The translations under genes were made by a program, and so were the position numbers. From an uncultured Blautia sp. (GTDB lineage: Bacteria; Bacillota; Clostridia; Lachnospirales; Lachnospiraceae), in assembly GCA_934358405.1 (NCBI GenBank), contig CAKRKL010000001.1, positions 1 to 61,605 on the forward strand: a stretch of DNA of 61,605 nt, read 5' to 3'. Below are positions 27,797 to 38,100 of the stretch, in pieces; position 1 is the first letter of the stretch; each line of letters opens with the position of its first letter. The notes below the pieces were generated by a model. It was not told the origin of the DNA, ran no database searches, and worked only from the letters and a program-made list of their open reading frames with translations.

Positions 27797-28687
27797 TTAT
27801 CTCTCTGGTATTCTGCAGTACTGTCTGCCCGTTTCCTGAACCAGCCCCATAAGCTGCAGCTCTGTGAGAATCGTACAGACCTTTGCTGCCGAAAGACCTG
27901 TTTTTCTGATTATATTATCCAGATTTTCAGGTCGTAAATCGAGACCACTATACACCAAATCCAAATCCGGCGCAAGCCCCAACTTCTTTTTTTGTGTATT
28001 TGCTGTGTCATTTTTCACCTGGATTCCCCATTCCAGCAGCATAATTTCCGGACTATAGGCAATGCCTGCTCCATCAAAAATCAGTTTATTGCAGCCACGG
28101 CTAAGTTCATCGGTTACAGCACCGGGAACCGCATAAACACTGTTTCCATGCTCCAGTGCAAAATTTGCTGTGATCAAAGATCCGCTTTGTTCTTTCGCTT
28201 CCACAACAAGAACCGCATCCGAGAGGCCACTGATGATTCGATTTCTTGCCGGGAATGTCCAGTTCTGAGGTTTCGTTCCTGGAGGAAGCTCACTGATGAT
28301 ACCGCCTCCTTTCTCCAGTATTCTTTCGTACAGCCGGCGGTTAGCGGCCGGATAGCACACATCCACCCCGCTTCCCAAAACAGCAAAGGTAGGTGTGCTG
28401 GTATCCAGCGCGCCTTTATGTCCTTCTGAGTCAATTCCCTTTGCCATACCACTTATGATCTGCACACCATACTGTGCCATAGTCCTGGCATATTTAAAGG
28501 CCTGACATCTTCCGTAGGGACTGCTCATTCTCGCTCCCACAACTGCTGCCGCAGGTTTATCAGGATCTGGCAGATTCCCTATATAATACAATTTTTTCGG
28601 CATTCCGGGAAGCTTTTTTAACCGTTCCGGAAACCTTGGATCGTCCCTGGTTATACACTGTATCTTATTTTTCTGTATTTCTTCCAT
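27797..28687 (-). CDS. dprA: DNA processing protein DprA (Smf)
   Basis: The 296-residue protein has the Rossmann-type DprA domain that binds incoming single-stranded DNA and loads RecA during transformation. VGARMSSPYGRCQA, SGMAKGIDSEGHKGAL and FPARNRIISGLSDAVLVVEA are the family landmarks. A C-terminal winged-helix domain (from about 230) is present. The N-terminal SAM domain of longer homologues is missing, as in many Clostridia. Downstream of comM and upstream of topA it forms a competence/topology operon, although no DNA-uptake genes are in this window. Confidence 0.95.
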   Translation of the reverse strand: MEEIQKNKIQCITRDDPRFPERLKKLPGMPKKLYYIGNLPDPDKPAAAVVGARMSSPYGRCQAFKYARTMAQYGVQIISGMAKGIDSEGHKGALDTSTPTFAVLGSGVDVCYPAANRRLYERILEKGGGIISELPPGTKPQNWTFPARNRIISGLSDAVLVVEAKEQSGSLITANFALEHGNSVYAVPGAVTDELSRGCNKLIFDGAGIAYSPEIMLLEWGIQVKNDTANTQKKKLGLAPDLDLVYSGLDLRPENLDNIIRKTGLSAAKVCTILTELQLMGLVQETGRQYCRIPER

Positions 28688-28722
28688 GCTAAAATACCTC
28701 CGGAAACTCCTTTAATAAATAT

Positions 28723-28736
28723 CTAGCGCGTGTCTT
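28723..28736 (-). repeat. AAGACACGCGCTAG, variant of the recurrent 3' motif
   Basis: On the minus strand it lies about 35 bases after the comM stop and before dprA. It resembles AAACACGCTCTAA found at 17172, 24629 and 46589. Confidence 0.4.
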
Positions 28737-28769
28737 TAAAATCATTCCTGCAATCATATCCCGGCACCA

Positions 28770-30317
28770 TTATTTATATTTTTTATCAAAAGCTCTGTAG
28801 GTAAAGGCTTCCGCCACATGCCTGGAATGTATTTGCTCTTCGCCATCCATATCTGCAATGGTTCTGGCTACCTTTAAAATTCTGTGATATGACCTTGCAC
28901 TTAATTCCATCATCTCAAAAGCATTCTCCGCCATCTTCAAGGCATGCTCTGTAAGAACACAATATTTTTGTATCTGTTTTCCGGATAATTCTCCATTAAA
29001 GCAAATAGCTTCCTTCTGATAACGCCTGCTTTGAATCAGCCGGACTCTTTCCACTCTTTCCCGGATCACAGCAGAGCTTTCTCCTGATCTTAAGCCGGAA
29101 ATCTGGGAAAACTCCACAGGCGGTACATCTACGCAAAGATCGATCCGTTCAAGGAGCGGCTGACTTAATTTGTGAAGATAATGGCTGACTTCTCCAGAAC
29201 TGCATCTGCATTTGTTCATATCCGGATAGTAGCCACAAGGGCAGGGGTTCATAGCTGCTGCCAGAAGAAATCCAGCCGGAAACACATAAGTCCCGCTTGC
29301 TCTTGAAAGCTGAATCTGTTTATCCTCCAGAGGCTGCCGCAGCACCTCCAGTCCCCTTCTGGAAAATTCCGGCATTTCATCCAGGAACAGGATGCCTCTA
29401 TGTGCCAGAGTTACCTCTCCTGGTCCCGGAATCCTGCCGCCTCCGGCCAGCGCCGCTGCCGAACTGGTATGATGGGGATTGCGAAAAGGCCGTATCCTGA
29501 TCAAAGGCTTTTTGGGGCTTAAAAGACCTGCCACGCTATAAATTTTTGTAAGCTCCAGGCTTTCCTCAAAGGTAAGAGATGGCATAATTGTAGGAATTCT
29601 TCTTGCCAGCATGGTTTTACCTGTTCCAGGCGGTCCGATAAACAAAATGTTATGAAATCCGCTAACTGCAATTTCTGCCGCACGTCTGGCACTTTCCTGT
29701 CCGCAAATTTCCGCAAAATCCACTTGGTTTTCTTCTTTTTCTGTGGTTTGCGCTTCTTCCACTCCTTCCCCTTCGTCAAAGCCTTCAGGATTCCCTAAAA
29801 ACCTTAGCATTTCTGCTATATTCCGAACCCCTATCACCTTCATATCACGTACAAGCCTGCCTTCTTCCAGATTTCCAAATGGAACCATGCAGCATTTGCA
29901 CCCAAGCTCCCTTGCACGGATCACTCTCGGAAGCACACCGGAGACACTTCTCACCTGGCCGCTTAAGCTGATTTCCCCTACAAGCATAACTCCATCCAGG
30001 TTCTTTGGCTCTACAACACCTGAAGCACCAAGCACCGCTGCTGCTACCGGAAGATCAAAGCCAGCCCCTTCCTTTCTTAAATCAGCAGGAGCAAGATTCA
30101 CTGTTACTCTTTTCGGAGGCAGACTGATTCCGTTATTTCGAAGAGCTGTCCGCACTCTATCCTGCGCTTCCTTCACCTGTGCAGTAGGAAATCCAACCAT
30201 AGTAAAACAGGGAAGCCCGTCACTTACGTCTGCTTCCACATTCACCGGACACACTTCCATACCGGAAATTGCCGCTGATAATACACTTGCAAACAATTTT
30301 TTCCTTTCTGCAGTCAT
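28770..30317 (-). CDS. comM: ComM/YifB family AAA+ ATPase (Mg-chelatase-like)
   Basis: The 515-residue protein has an N-terminal Lon-protease-like (ChlI) domain (about 10-150), an AAA+ domain with Walker A GPPGTGKT and Walker B ILFLDEMPEF, and a C-terminal Mg-chelatase lid. ComM is a hexameric helicase promoting branch migration during integration of transforming DNA. A TTG codon at 30296, preceded by AAAGGA, would give the usual family start FASVLSAAISG, so the true start may be 30296 rather than 30317. It heads the comM-dprA-topA group. Confidence 0.93.
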   Translation of the reverse strand: MTAERKKLFASVLSAAISGMEVCPVNVEADVSDGLPCFTMVGFPTAQVKEAQDRVRTALRNNGISLPPKRVTVNLAPADLRKEGAGFDLPVAAAVLGASGVVEPKNLDGVMLVGEISLSGQVRSVSGVLPRVIRARELGCKCCMVPFGNLEEGRLVRDMKVIGVRNIAEMLRFLGNPEGFDEGEGVEEAQTTEKEENQVDFAEICGQESARRAAEIAVSGFHNILFIGPPGTGKTMLARRIPTIMPSLTFEESLELTKIYSVAGLLSPKKPLIRIRPFRNPHHTSSAAALAGGGRIPGPGEVTLAHRGILFLDEMPEFSRRGLEVLRQPLEDKQIQLSRASGTYVFPAGFLLAAAMNPCPCGYYPDMNKCRCSSGEVSHYLHKLSQPLLERIDLCVDVPPVEFSQISGLRSGESSAVIRERVERVRLIQSRRYQKEAICFNGELSGKQIQKYCVLTEHALKMAENAFEMMELSARSYHRILKVARTIADMDGEEQIHSRHVAEAFTYRAFDKKYK

Positions 30318-30414
30318 AATTTCCCCGGTTATAAATTATTCTGCTTTTCAATATCTCTCAGGAATAAAAAAAAATAAAAGATCAAAAGATGTGATTAAAA
30401 GATATACGAAATTT

Positions 30415-30443
30415 ATTATAGCCCATTTTGCTCTGTATTGCAA
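30415..30443 (-). promoter_or_regulatory. Promoter of comM, sharing its -35 hexamer with the divergent regulator
   Basis: TTGCAA (30438-30443), 17 bases, TATAAT (30415-30420) on the minus strand. TTGCAA is self-complementary and on the plus strand lies 18 bases before TTTATA (30462-30467), a possible promoter of the HTH gene. Confidence 0.65.
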
Positions 30444-30502
30444 TAGTGCATTTCGTTCTGATTTATACTTTTTGAAATTACAGAAGAAAAAGAGGTGAAC
30501 CC

Positions 30503-30718
30503 ATGAAATTTCAGCGAATTCAAGACCTGAGAACTGACGCAGATCTGTCCCAGAAACAAATCAGTGAGATTCTTCACATCAGCCAACGCTCCTATTCCCA
30601 TTATGAAACAGGCTCACGAAATATTCCCATCGAAATGCTGATCCGCCTGGCAAATTATTACGAAACCAGCATTGATTATCTTGTTGGACGCACTGATAAA
30701 AAGAAAATGCCAAAGTGA
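30503..30718 (+). CDS. Small XRE-family HTH regulator
   Basis: This 71-residue protein is a single Cro/C1-type helix-turn-helix domain: LSQKQISEILHISQRSYSHYE covers helices 2 and 3, and YYETSIDYLVGRTDKK is the usual end. There is no ligand or dimerisation domain. GAGGTG precedes the ATG. It is transcribed divergently from comM across a 185-base gap with overlapping promoter elements, so it may control comM-dprA and itself. That is inference; its targets are unknown. Confidence 0.88.
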   Translation: MKFQRIQDLRTDADLSQKQISEILHISQRSYSHYETGSRNIPIEMLIRLANYYETSIDYLVGRTDKKKMPK

Positions 30719-30743
30719 GGGGGAAAACAGTTTTCCCCCTCAC
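30715..30743. terminator. Bidirectional terminator between the HTH and YARHG genes
   Basis: GTGAGGGGGAAAAC and GTTTTCCCCCTCAC form a perfect stem that overlaps the HTH stop codon and serves both converging genes. Confidence 0.85.
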
Positions 30744-30783
30744 TTCTGTTCATGAAAAAGACGACAGCTCTTTCTTTTGGCTT

Positions 30784-31701
30784 CTACTTGCCTTCACTTC
30801 GACGCTTCGCCTCTGCATCTGCAATTTTCAAAATATTAGCATTTTCATATTCATTAAATATATATCCCTGATTATTATCAAAGGTTTCCGGATCTTCTGT
30901 TCCTTTATACCAGGACTTGCTATTAAAATAATCTGCAATTCTCGGCGTAACAAATTTTCTGCCATGGCGGGCATAGATTTCATTTTTAGCAAGCTCAAGC
31001 TGATCAGAGGAATATCCTGCAAGATCTTCATCTGTCAGATACCTGCTGTCACTGTCCGGGAAAATATAATCTCTGTCTGAAATATCCTGTTCTTCCGCCA
31101 GTGTAGGCGCAGCAGCTGTATTTTGTTCTCTGGTAAGAACTTCATCTACAGCCGGTGCCATTCCTGCACCTTCGGCAGTCTGGGTCGTTTTAAGCTTCAG
31201 ATAAAGCTTACCCTGGTCAAAGGTCATATTTCCGCTAACCTTATTGCCCCAGGAATCGGTAAAGGAAAGCTTAGCCGCATTTCCGGATACCTTGGCTGTG
31301 CCGGAGGCTTCACTTACCTTCCTTCCCTCACGATCTGATGCCTGGGAAAAGGAATAGGTGACGGACTTTAATGTCAATTCCTCGATATTAAGACATGTCA
31401 GACCATCCTTACTATACCAGATTCCGTAATAATCATTTGCCGAAAAAGCTGGTGCTCGTGTAATAGCCACAGTAGGTGTTACTGTAGCAGTAGGCTCCGG
31501 GGTAGGTGTTGAAGTTGCAGCTGGAGTGGGTGTCACTGTGGGAATTTTTTCCAATGCCTCAATGGCAGCATTCTTCTGCTGTTCCTTCTGCAGCTTCTTC
31601 TTATGTTCTGAAAAAAGAAGTCCTGCTACTCCTATCATAATAAATATGGCAATCAATGCAAATAAGGTCGCCTTTAATATATCCCTGTTGTGTCTTTTCA
31701 T
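30784..31701 (-). CDS. Membrane-anchored YARHG-domain protein
   Basis: The protein is 305 residues long with one N-terminal membrane helix (about 9-30), a short charged coiled stretch and a Thr/Pro-rich linker (about 54-85, repeated TPTP). A beta-rich domain (about 90-195) follows, and then a C-terminal YARHG domain with ELAKNEIYARHGRKF and WYKG. YARHG domains are extracellular and of unknown function. It lies 28 bases after the PurF-like gene and probably ends that transcript. Confidence 0.85.
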   Translation of the reverse strand: MKRHNRDILKATLFALIAIFIMIGVAGLLFSEHKKKLQKEQQKNAAIEALEKIPTVTPTPAATSTPTPEPTATVTPTVAITRAPAFSANDYYGIWYSKDGLTCLNIEELTLKSVTYSFSQASDREGRKVSEASGTAKVSGNAAKLSFTDSWGNKVSGNMTFDQGKLYLKLKTTQTAEGAGMAPAVDEVLTREQNTAAAPTLAEEQDISDRDYIFPDSDSRYLTDEDLAGYSSDQLELAKNEIYARHGRKFVTPRIADYFNSKSWYKGTEDPETFDNNQGYIFNEYENANILKIADAEAKRRSEGK

Positions 31702-31729
31702 ACGCTGTCACCTCCCACGAGAAACAGGC

Positions 31730-33145
31730 TTATTCCTGTCCGTTCCAACAATAAGTGCAAAGCTTACATGGCTCAATGTCAATAGATTTCTTCAGGTCAT
31801 CCAGACGGTGATACTTCAGAGATGTGAAATTCAGTTCTCTTCTGATTTCTTCCAGCATTTCCTTATAATTGGCAGAATCCGGATTTGCATAATCCTTCAG
31901 GATCTTGTCAGATACATTGTCGCCCTCACGCTTTGCAATTACCCTTCTTGTAATAAGATCCATCTCGGATTTGGAGCGGGAGAAATTCAGGTACTTGCAG
32001 CCATATAACAGAGGAGGACATGCCGGACGAATATGTACCTCCTTTGCACCATTGCTATAAAGGAATTCTGTTGTCTCACGAAGCTGTGTTCCTCTTACAA
32101 TAGAGTCATCGATCATCAGAAGGCTCTTATCCTTAATCAGCTTATGTACAGGAATCAGTTTCATTCTTGCGATCAGATTTCTCTGGCTCTGCTGACTTGG
32201 CATAAAGGATCTGGGCCAGGTAGGTGTATATTTAATAAATGGACGTGCAAAAGGTACACCGGATCGATTTGCATAGCCGATTGCATGAGCAATACCGGAA
32301 TCCGGTACACCTGCTACAAGATCCGGATTGATTTCTCCAGCATCTCTTCCTGCAAGAATATCTCCGCATTTATAGCGCATTTCCTCTACGTTAACCCCTT
32401 CATAGGTAGAGGTAGGATAGCCATAGTATACCCAAAGGAAGGAGCAGATTCTCATTTTGTCTCCTGGCTTTTGCAGTACCTGCACACCCTCCGGTGTAAT
32501 AAAATCGATTTCTCCAGGTCCTAATTCCTTCAGATCCTCATAGCCCAGATTAATATAGGCATGACTTTCAAAGGAAACACAGCATGCGTCCTCTTTTTTT
32601 CCGATTACAAGAGGAGTCCGGCCATAACGGTCACGGGCAGCATAAATTCCATTTCCAGTCATAAGAAGAAGAGTCATAGAGCCTTCGATCATCTCCTGGG
32701 CATAACGGATTCCCTCCTCAATGCTATCCTTCTGGTTAATCAATGCAGCCGTTACCTCTGTAGGATTCACACTGCCGCCGCTCATTTCCAAAAAGTGAGT
32801 ATGACCATCATGGAAGCATTTCTCTACTAAAGCTTCTATATTATTGATCTTTCCAACTGTGGTGATAGCAAAGTTTCCAAGATGAGAACGCACCAGAAGC
32901 GGCTGAGGTTCATTGTCTGAAATACAGCCGATTCCAAGATTTCCCTTCATCTCTGCTACATCCTTATCAAACTTGGTTCGAAACGGAGAGTTCTCAATGT
33001 TATGGATTACGCGGTCAAATCCGCCTACTTTTCCATAAACTGCCATTCCTCCTCTTCTTGTTCCCAAATGGGAATGATAATCAATTCCAAAAAAAAGATC
33101 CATTACACAATCAGACTTTGAAGCAACACCAAAAATTCCACCCAT
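31730..33145 (-). CDS. PurF-like amidophosphoribosyltransferase lacking the glutaminase cysteine
   Basis: The 471-residue protein has the two-domain layout of glutamine PRPP amidotransferase. The start reads MGGIFGVAS (ATG GGT GGA), where active PurF has a cysteine nucleophile after the initiator Met. Position 2 is therefore Gly, and no nearby start restores a Cys. The rest of the Ntn-hydrolase fold (HLGTRRGGMAVYG, RSHLGNFAITTVG) and the PRTase site (LLMIDDSIVRGTQLRET) are intact, and the C-terminus has Cys residues (CKLCTYC) like the iron-sulfur ligands of Bacillus-type PurF. It may use free ammonia, pair with another subunit or be regulatory. It lies 16 bases after fbp. Confidence 0.88.
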   Translation of the reverse strand: MGGIFGVASKSDCVMDLFFGIDYHSHLGTRRGGMAVYGKVGGFDRVIHNIENSPFRTKFDKDVAEMKGNLGIGCISDNEPQPLLVRSHLGNFAITTVGKINNIEALVEKCFHDGHTHFLEMSGGSVNPTEVTAALINQKDSIEEGIRYAQEMIEGSMTLLLMTGNGIYAARDRYGRTPLVIGKKEDACCVSFESHAYINLGYEDLKELGPGEIDFITPEGVQVLQKPGDKMRICSFLWVYYGYPTSTYEGVNVEEMRYKCGDILAGRDAGEINPDLVAGVPDSGIAHAIGYANRSGVPFARPFIKYTPTWPRSFMPSQQSQRNLIARMKLIPVHKLIKDKSLLMIDDSIVRGTQLRETTEFLYSNGAKEVHIRPACPPLLYGCKYLNFSRSKSEMDLITRRVIAKREGDNVSDKILKDYANPDSANYKEMLEEIRRELNFTSLKYHRLDDLKKSIDIEPCKLCTYCWNGQE

Positions 33146-33161
33146 TTTTCCTTTAGTCTCC

Positions 33162-35120
33162 TTATTTTTTCTCCTTTATAATGCCTTTTCTATAGGCCTC
33201 CAAAAGCTGTTTCAGCTCCTGAATTCGTTCTTTGAGTGCCTTACCGTTATCTGTATCACCCACATGTGCCCGTCTTGGGTTATAGTGTACAGCTACACGG
33301 TTCGACACAATGTCCCTCTCAGTTGCCACTGCATCCTCAGCCGAAGTAAATGGCTCGTGTGCAGTCAGACTTAAACCATAGGAACTGTATATCAGAGTAT
33401 ATCCGGCAATACCGGTTACATTCCGGTATGCCTCACAGAAACCACCGTCAATTACGATCACCTTACCTCCGCATTTCACCGGATTTTCTCCCTCCAGCTG
33501 ATGTACCGGTACATGACCATTGATAATATGCCCTTTTTTCGGGTCAAGCCCGAACTCCTCCAGCATATGGTTTACCACCTCTTCGTTCTCCCAGAGATGA
33601 TAGTAGGCATTCTTTTTCTCCTTGTGTGTCTCCTTATCTGCGATAAAATACCGCTCAAAGGTAGTCATTTTATCTTTTCCATAAAGGGGAGAATTAGGGC
33701 CAGCCCAGATATACCACAAAATATCCTGACTGTCTTTTTTCTCCTTCTCGTCTACTGTAAAAAATGCTTTTCTTACGTAGGCTTCCAGTTTATCATAAAG
33801 TGCCTTACCTTTACAAGTCTCTCCGTAAATCTCAACCTCTTTAAAGGTTCCGTCCTCATTCAGCGGAATGCTTCCATGGAACAGAAGATTACCATTATAT
33901 GTCTTGTAAAGTCCTCCCTTATCCAGAAGAAGCAGCATATGATTCTGAAGCTTCTCGCAGTTGCGAAAAGCTGAGGTAAGACGTTCCAGAACCTCTTTCT
34001 CTCCCTCTGTCAGTTTATACGGATGTTCCCAGTCGACTGTTGGAAAATTGCAATCCAACAGTTCATGCACACTTCCATCCTGAAGCCGGATAGTTCCATT
34101 TTGCGGATCAATACATTCCAGCATGCGCCGGTTTTCCATGTGAAAGTCCAAATGCTCTTTTGCCAGCGCGCCCTCCAGCTTAAACTGGATTATGGAAATT
34201 GCCTTGTGCATTTTCCTGCTCAGCTCCCGCTCAAGTGCATTATAGTTAGAAGGATTTCCATGCACCTCAAAGGCCTGACAGGGATCATCTCCATATACCT
34301 CCATAGCGAAAGCTGCCAGAGGCATCATATTGATTCCATATCCGTCCTCCAGAATGTCCAGATTGCCGTAACGAATACTGTTGCGGATCACAGTCGCCAT
34401 GCAGGCAGCCTGCCCCACAGCAGCCCCCATCCACACCACGTCATGATTTCCCCACTGAATATCAAGAGAATGGTAATCCATCAGGCGGTCCATAATAAAA
34501 TGAGGACCCGGACCTCTGTCATAAATATCTCCAAGTATGTGCAGGTGATCCACAACCAGCCTCTGGATCAGTTCCGCAAGAGCAATAATAAAATTCTCTG
34601 CTCTTCCGATGTCGATGATAGTATCTACAATAGAATCGTAATAAGCTTCTTTATCCAGAACCTCTGCTTTCTCCGTGATCAGCTCCTCGATCACATAGGC
34701 GTAGTCAGAAGGTAAAGCCTTGCGAACCTTGGATCTTGTATACTTGGAGGCAGTTGTCTTGCACACTTCAATAAGACGGTACAAAGTAATCTTGTACCAA
34801 TTCTCCATATCTGTTTCTTTCTTTTTCACATAGGCAATTTTCTCTTTAGGATAGTACACAAGAGTTGCCAGAGAACGTTTGTCACTGTTGCTTAGGGTAT
34901 GGCCAAATACATCATCTATTTTTTTGCGCACTGCTCCGGAACCGTTACGGAGCACATGGGAAAAAGCCTCATATTCTCCATGGATATCGGAAAGAAAATG
35001 CTCCGTTCCCTTGGGCAGATTTAAAATAGACTGAAGATTAATAATTTCTGTAGAAGCCTTGCCAATAGTAGGATAAAGCTCCGCAAGACGTTGTAGGTAA
35101 CGCAGTTCTTCTGCCTTCAT
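33162..35120 (-). CDS. fbp: Class III fructose-1,6-bisphosphatase
   Basis: This 652-residue enzyme is the Firmicute-type FBPase, a metal-dependent phosphatase of the calcineurin-like fold, required for gluconeogenesis. Landmarks are FLSDIHGEYEAF (residues about 42-53), GDIYDRGPGPHFIMDRL, IQWGNHDVVWMGA, and HIINGHVPVH later in the chain. The frame continues 40 codons upstream into the end of polC, but AGGAGG precedes the ATG at 35120 and the homologous sequence starts there. It sits between polC and the PurF-like gene. Confidence 0.95.
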   Translation of the reverse strand: MKAEELRYLQRLAELYPTIGKASTEIINLQSILNLPKGTEHFLSDIHGEYEAFSHVLRNGSGAVRKKIDDVFGHTLSNSDKRSLATLVYYPKEKIAYVKKKETDMENWYKITLYRLIEVCKTTASKYTRSKVRKALPSDYAYVIEELITEKAEVLDKEAYYDSIVDTIIDIGRAENFIIALAELIQRLVVDHLHILGDIYDRGPGPHFIMDRLMDYHSLDIQWGNHDVVWMGAAVGQAACMATVIRNSIRYGNLDILEDGYGINMMPLAAFAMEVYGDDPCQAFEVHGNPSNYNALERELSRKMHKAISIIQFKLEGALAKEHLDFHMENRRMLECIDPQNGTIRLQDGSVHELLDCNFPTVDWEHPYKLTEGEKEVLERLTSAFRNCEKLQNHMLLLLDKGGLYKTYNGNLLFHGSIPLNEDGTFKEVEIYGETCKGKALYDKLEAYVRKAFFTVDEKEKKDSQDILWYIWAGPNSPLYGKDKMTTFERYFIADKETHKEKKNAYYHLWENEEVVNHMLEEFGLDPKKGHIINGHVPVHQLEGENPVKCGGKVIVIDGGFCEAYRNVTGIAGYTLIYSSYGLSLTAHEPFTSAEDAVATERDIVSNRVAVHYNPRRAHVGDTDNGKALKERIQELKQLLEAYRKGIIKEKK

Positions 35121-35178
35121 AAAGCCTCCTGTCAGGTATAAAAATTTCCGGACAGCTATATGTCTGTTTACAGTACAG

Positions 35179-38100
35179 CTATCCAATATTGCTCGAAAAA
35201 TCAAACAGTGAAATCTGGTTGGACTGAGGAATGTCTCCAAACAGCCCTAATTTATCCATCAGGTCAATGACTGTCTTGCTGACCTTGGTGCGGTCACGGA
35301 AATCATCCTTGGAAAGGAATCTTCCCTGAACAGCGGCTTCAACCACTGCATCTGCCGCTTTATCTCCAAGACCCTCTATAGAATCAATAGACGGCATCAG
35401 TTTGCCCTCTATAATCTGAAAACGATGTGCTTTTGCCCGATAGATATCAATAGGCATAAAATCATAGCCTCTGGCGTACATTTCCTGGACGATACGCATA
35501 TCCTTGAGAGTATCCTGCTCTTTCTTAGAAGCAGCATCCCCCTTCTTGCGAATCTCGGCCATGTAAAATTCCAGTTTTTCTTTTCCCATGCACATCAGCT
35601 CGTAGGAAAAGGCAGTGGCACGGATACTGAAATACGCCCCATAATAAGCCAGCGGCTGAAATACCTTAAACCAGGCAATTCGGTAGGCCATCATAACGTA
35701 CGCAGCAGCATGGGCTTTTGGGAACATGTATTTAATTTTCTTGCAGGACCAGATGTACCAGTCAGGAACGCCGTGCTCTTTCATGGTGGTAATCCATTCG
35801 TCACGAAGCCCCTTTCCTTTACGGACACTCTCCATAATAGTAAATGCAAGGCCACTTTCTACCCCACGCCCGATAAGATAGATCATAATATCATCTCGGG
35901 TACAGATTGCAGTGGAAATAGTTGCTTTCCCTTCCTCAATAAGAGTCTGCGCATTTCCCAGCCATACATCCGTACCATGGGAAAGTCCGGCAATACGCAC
36001 CAGATCGGAGAAGTACTTTGGTTTGGTATCCACAAGCATCTGCATGGCAAAATCAGTACCAAACTCCGGAATGCCAAGGCATCCCAGCTTACATCCGCCA
36101 ATGTCCTCAGGCTCAATCCCAAGAGCCTTGGTACTGGCAAATAAAGACATGACCGCCTTGTCATCAAGGGGAACCTCTCTGGCATTTAAGTCCGTCATAT
36201 CCTCCAGGGTTCGGATCATGGTAGGATCATCATGTCCCAGAATATCCAGCTTCAGCAGGTTTCCATCAATGGAATGATAATCAAAATGGGTGGTAATAAA
36301 TCCACTGCTGGAATCGTTTGCAGGATACTGGACCGGAGTAAATTTTTCAATTTCCTCCCCCATGGGAAGTACAATAATACCTCCCGGATGCTGTCCTGTG
36401 CTTCGCCTGATTCCGGTGCAGCCCTGGACAATGCGGTTGATCTCACAGGAGCGCTTATGCTGTCCCCGCTCTTCAAAATAATTCTTCACATATCCGAAAG
36501 CAGTCTTATCAGCAAGGGTACCAATGGTACCGGCCTTGAAGGTCTGACCTTTTCCAAATATGACCTCTGTATAATGATGGGCATTGGACTGATATTCTCC
36601 TGAGAAATTCAGGTCAATATCAGGCTCCTTATCTCCCTTGAATCCAAGAAAAGTTTCAAAAGGAATATCAAAGCCCTGCTTTGTCATTTTAGTGCCGCAC
36701 TTCGGACAGATCCTGTCAGGCATGTCACAGCCTGCCATACCGGAAAATGCCTTGATCTCCGGTGAATCAAAATCACTGTATTTACACGCAGGATTAGGAC
36801 ACAGGTAGTGCGGCGGCAAAGGATTTACCTCTGTGATACCGGACATGGTGGCAGCAAGTGAGGAGCCTACCGAGCCTCGGGAACCAACCAGATATCCATC
36901 TGCATTTGACTTCCACACCAGCTTCTGCGCAATAATATACATCACTGCATAGCCGTTGGAAATAATGGAGTTCAATTCCTTGTCAAGACGTTCTTCTACT
37001 ATCTTCGGAAGTACTTCTCCATACATCTCATGGGCCTTCTGGAAGCACATATCCTTCAGATCCTGGTCTGAGTTTTCAATAACAGGCGGATATTTATCCG
37101 GATGAATAGGAGACATTTTCTCTATCATATCCGCTATCTTAACTGTATTTGTAATTACCACTTCCTCTGCCTTCTCACTTCCCAGATAGGAAAATTCTTC
37201 CAGCATTTCTTCCGTGGTACGAAGATACAAGGGCGCCTGGTCATCTGCATCCTTGAAGCCGCTTCCAGCCATAATGATCCGCCTGTAAATTTCATCCTGT
37301 GGATCCATAAAATGTACATCACAGGTGGCAACTACAGGCTTATGAAACTGATCCCCCAGCTTCACGATCCTCTTGTTGATTTCGATCAGATCCTCATTGG
37401 AATGAATTGTGTCATTTTTTTCATCCTCGATCATAAACTTATTATTTCCAAGGGGCTGAATCTCCAGATAGTCATAAAAGCTTACCAGTCTTGCAATCTC
37501 CTGCTCCGGTGCATTCCTAAGCAAAGCCTGATAGAGCTCTCCTGCCTCACAGGCACTTCCAATGAGCAGTCCCTCTCTGTGTGCCTCAAAAACACTTTTG
37601 GGTACACGGGGTCTGTGGTTATAATATTTAATATGAGACTGACTGACCAGCTTGTACAGATTAATTCGTCCTGTTTCATTGCGCATGAAAATAACCGCAT
37701 GATAAGTGGGCAGCTTCTTAATCGTATCCGGAGAAATTTTCCCCTGCTCATTCAGCTGATTTACATCGGTAATGTCCCTCTCTGCACACATTTCCACAAA
37801 TTTTTCAAAAATGCGTGCTGTACATTCAGCATCATCCACTGCACGGTGGTGATGATCCAAAGATACCCCAACTGCCTTCGCTACTGTATCCAGCTTGAAA
37901 CGGTTCAGGGCCGGAAGAAGAAATCTTGCCATACCAACAGTATCCACATAAGTAAACTCATTTGGAAGTCCCATGCGGCTGCAGTTTTCTATAATAAAGC
38001 TCATATCAAAATCTGCATTATGGGCCACCATGGTTGCCCCCTTGCAGAATTCCAGAAAACTGGGCAAGACCTCCTCAATGGGAGGTGCATCCATTACCAT

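Noticed and set aside
35121..35240. Longer N-terminus of fbp overlapping polC
   Set aside because: The extra 40 codons read through the polC end; AGGAGG and family homology place the start at 35120.
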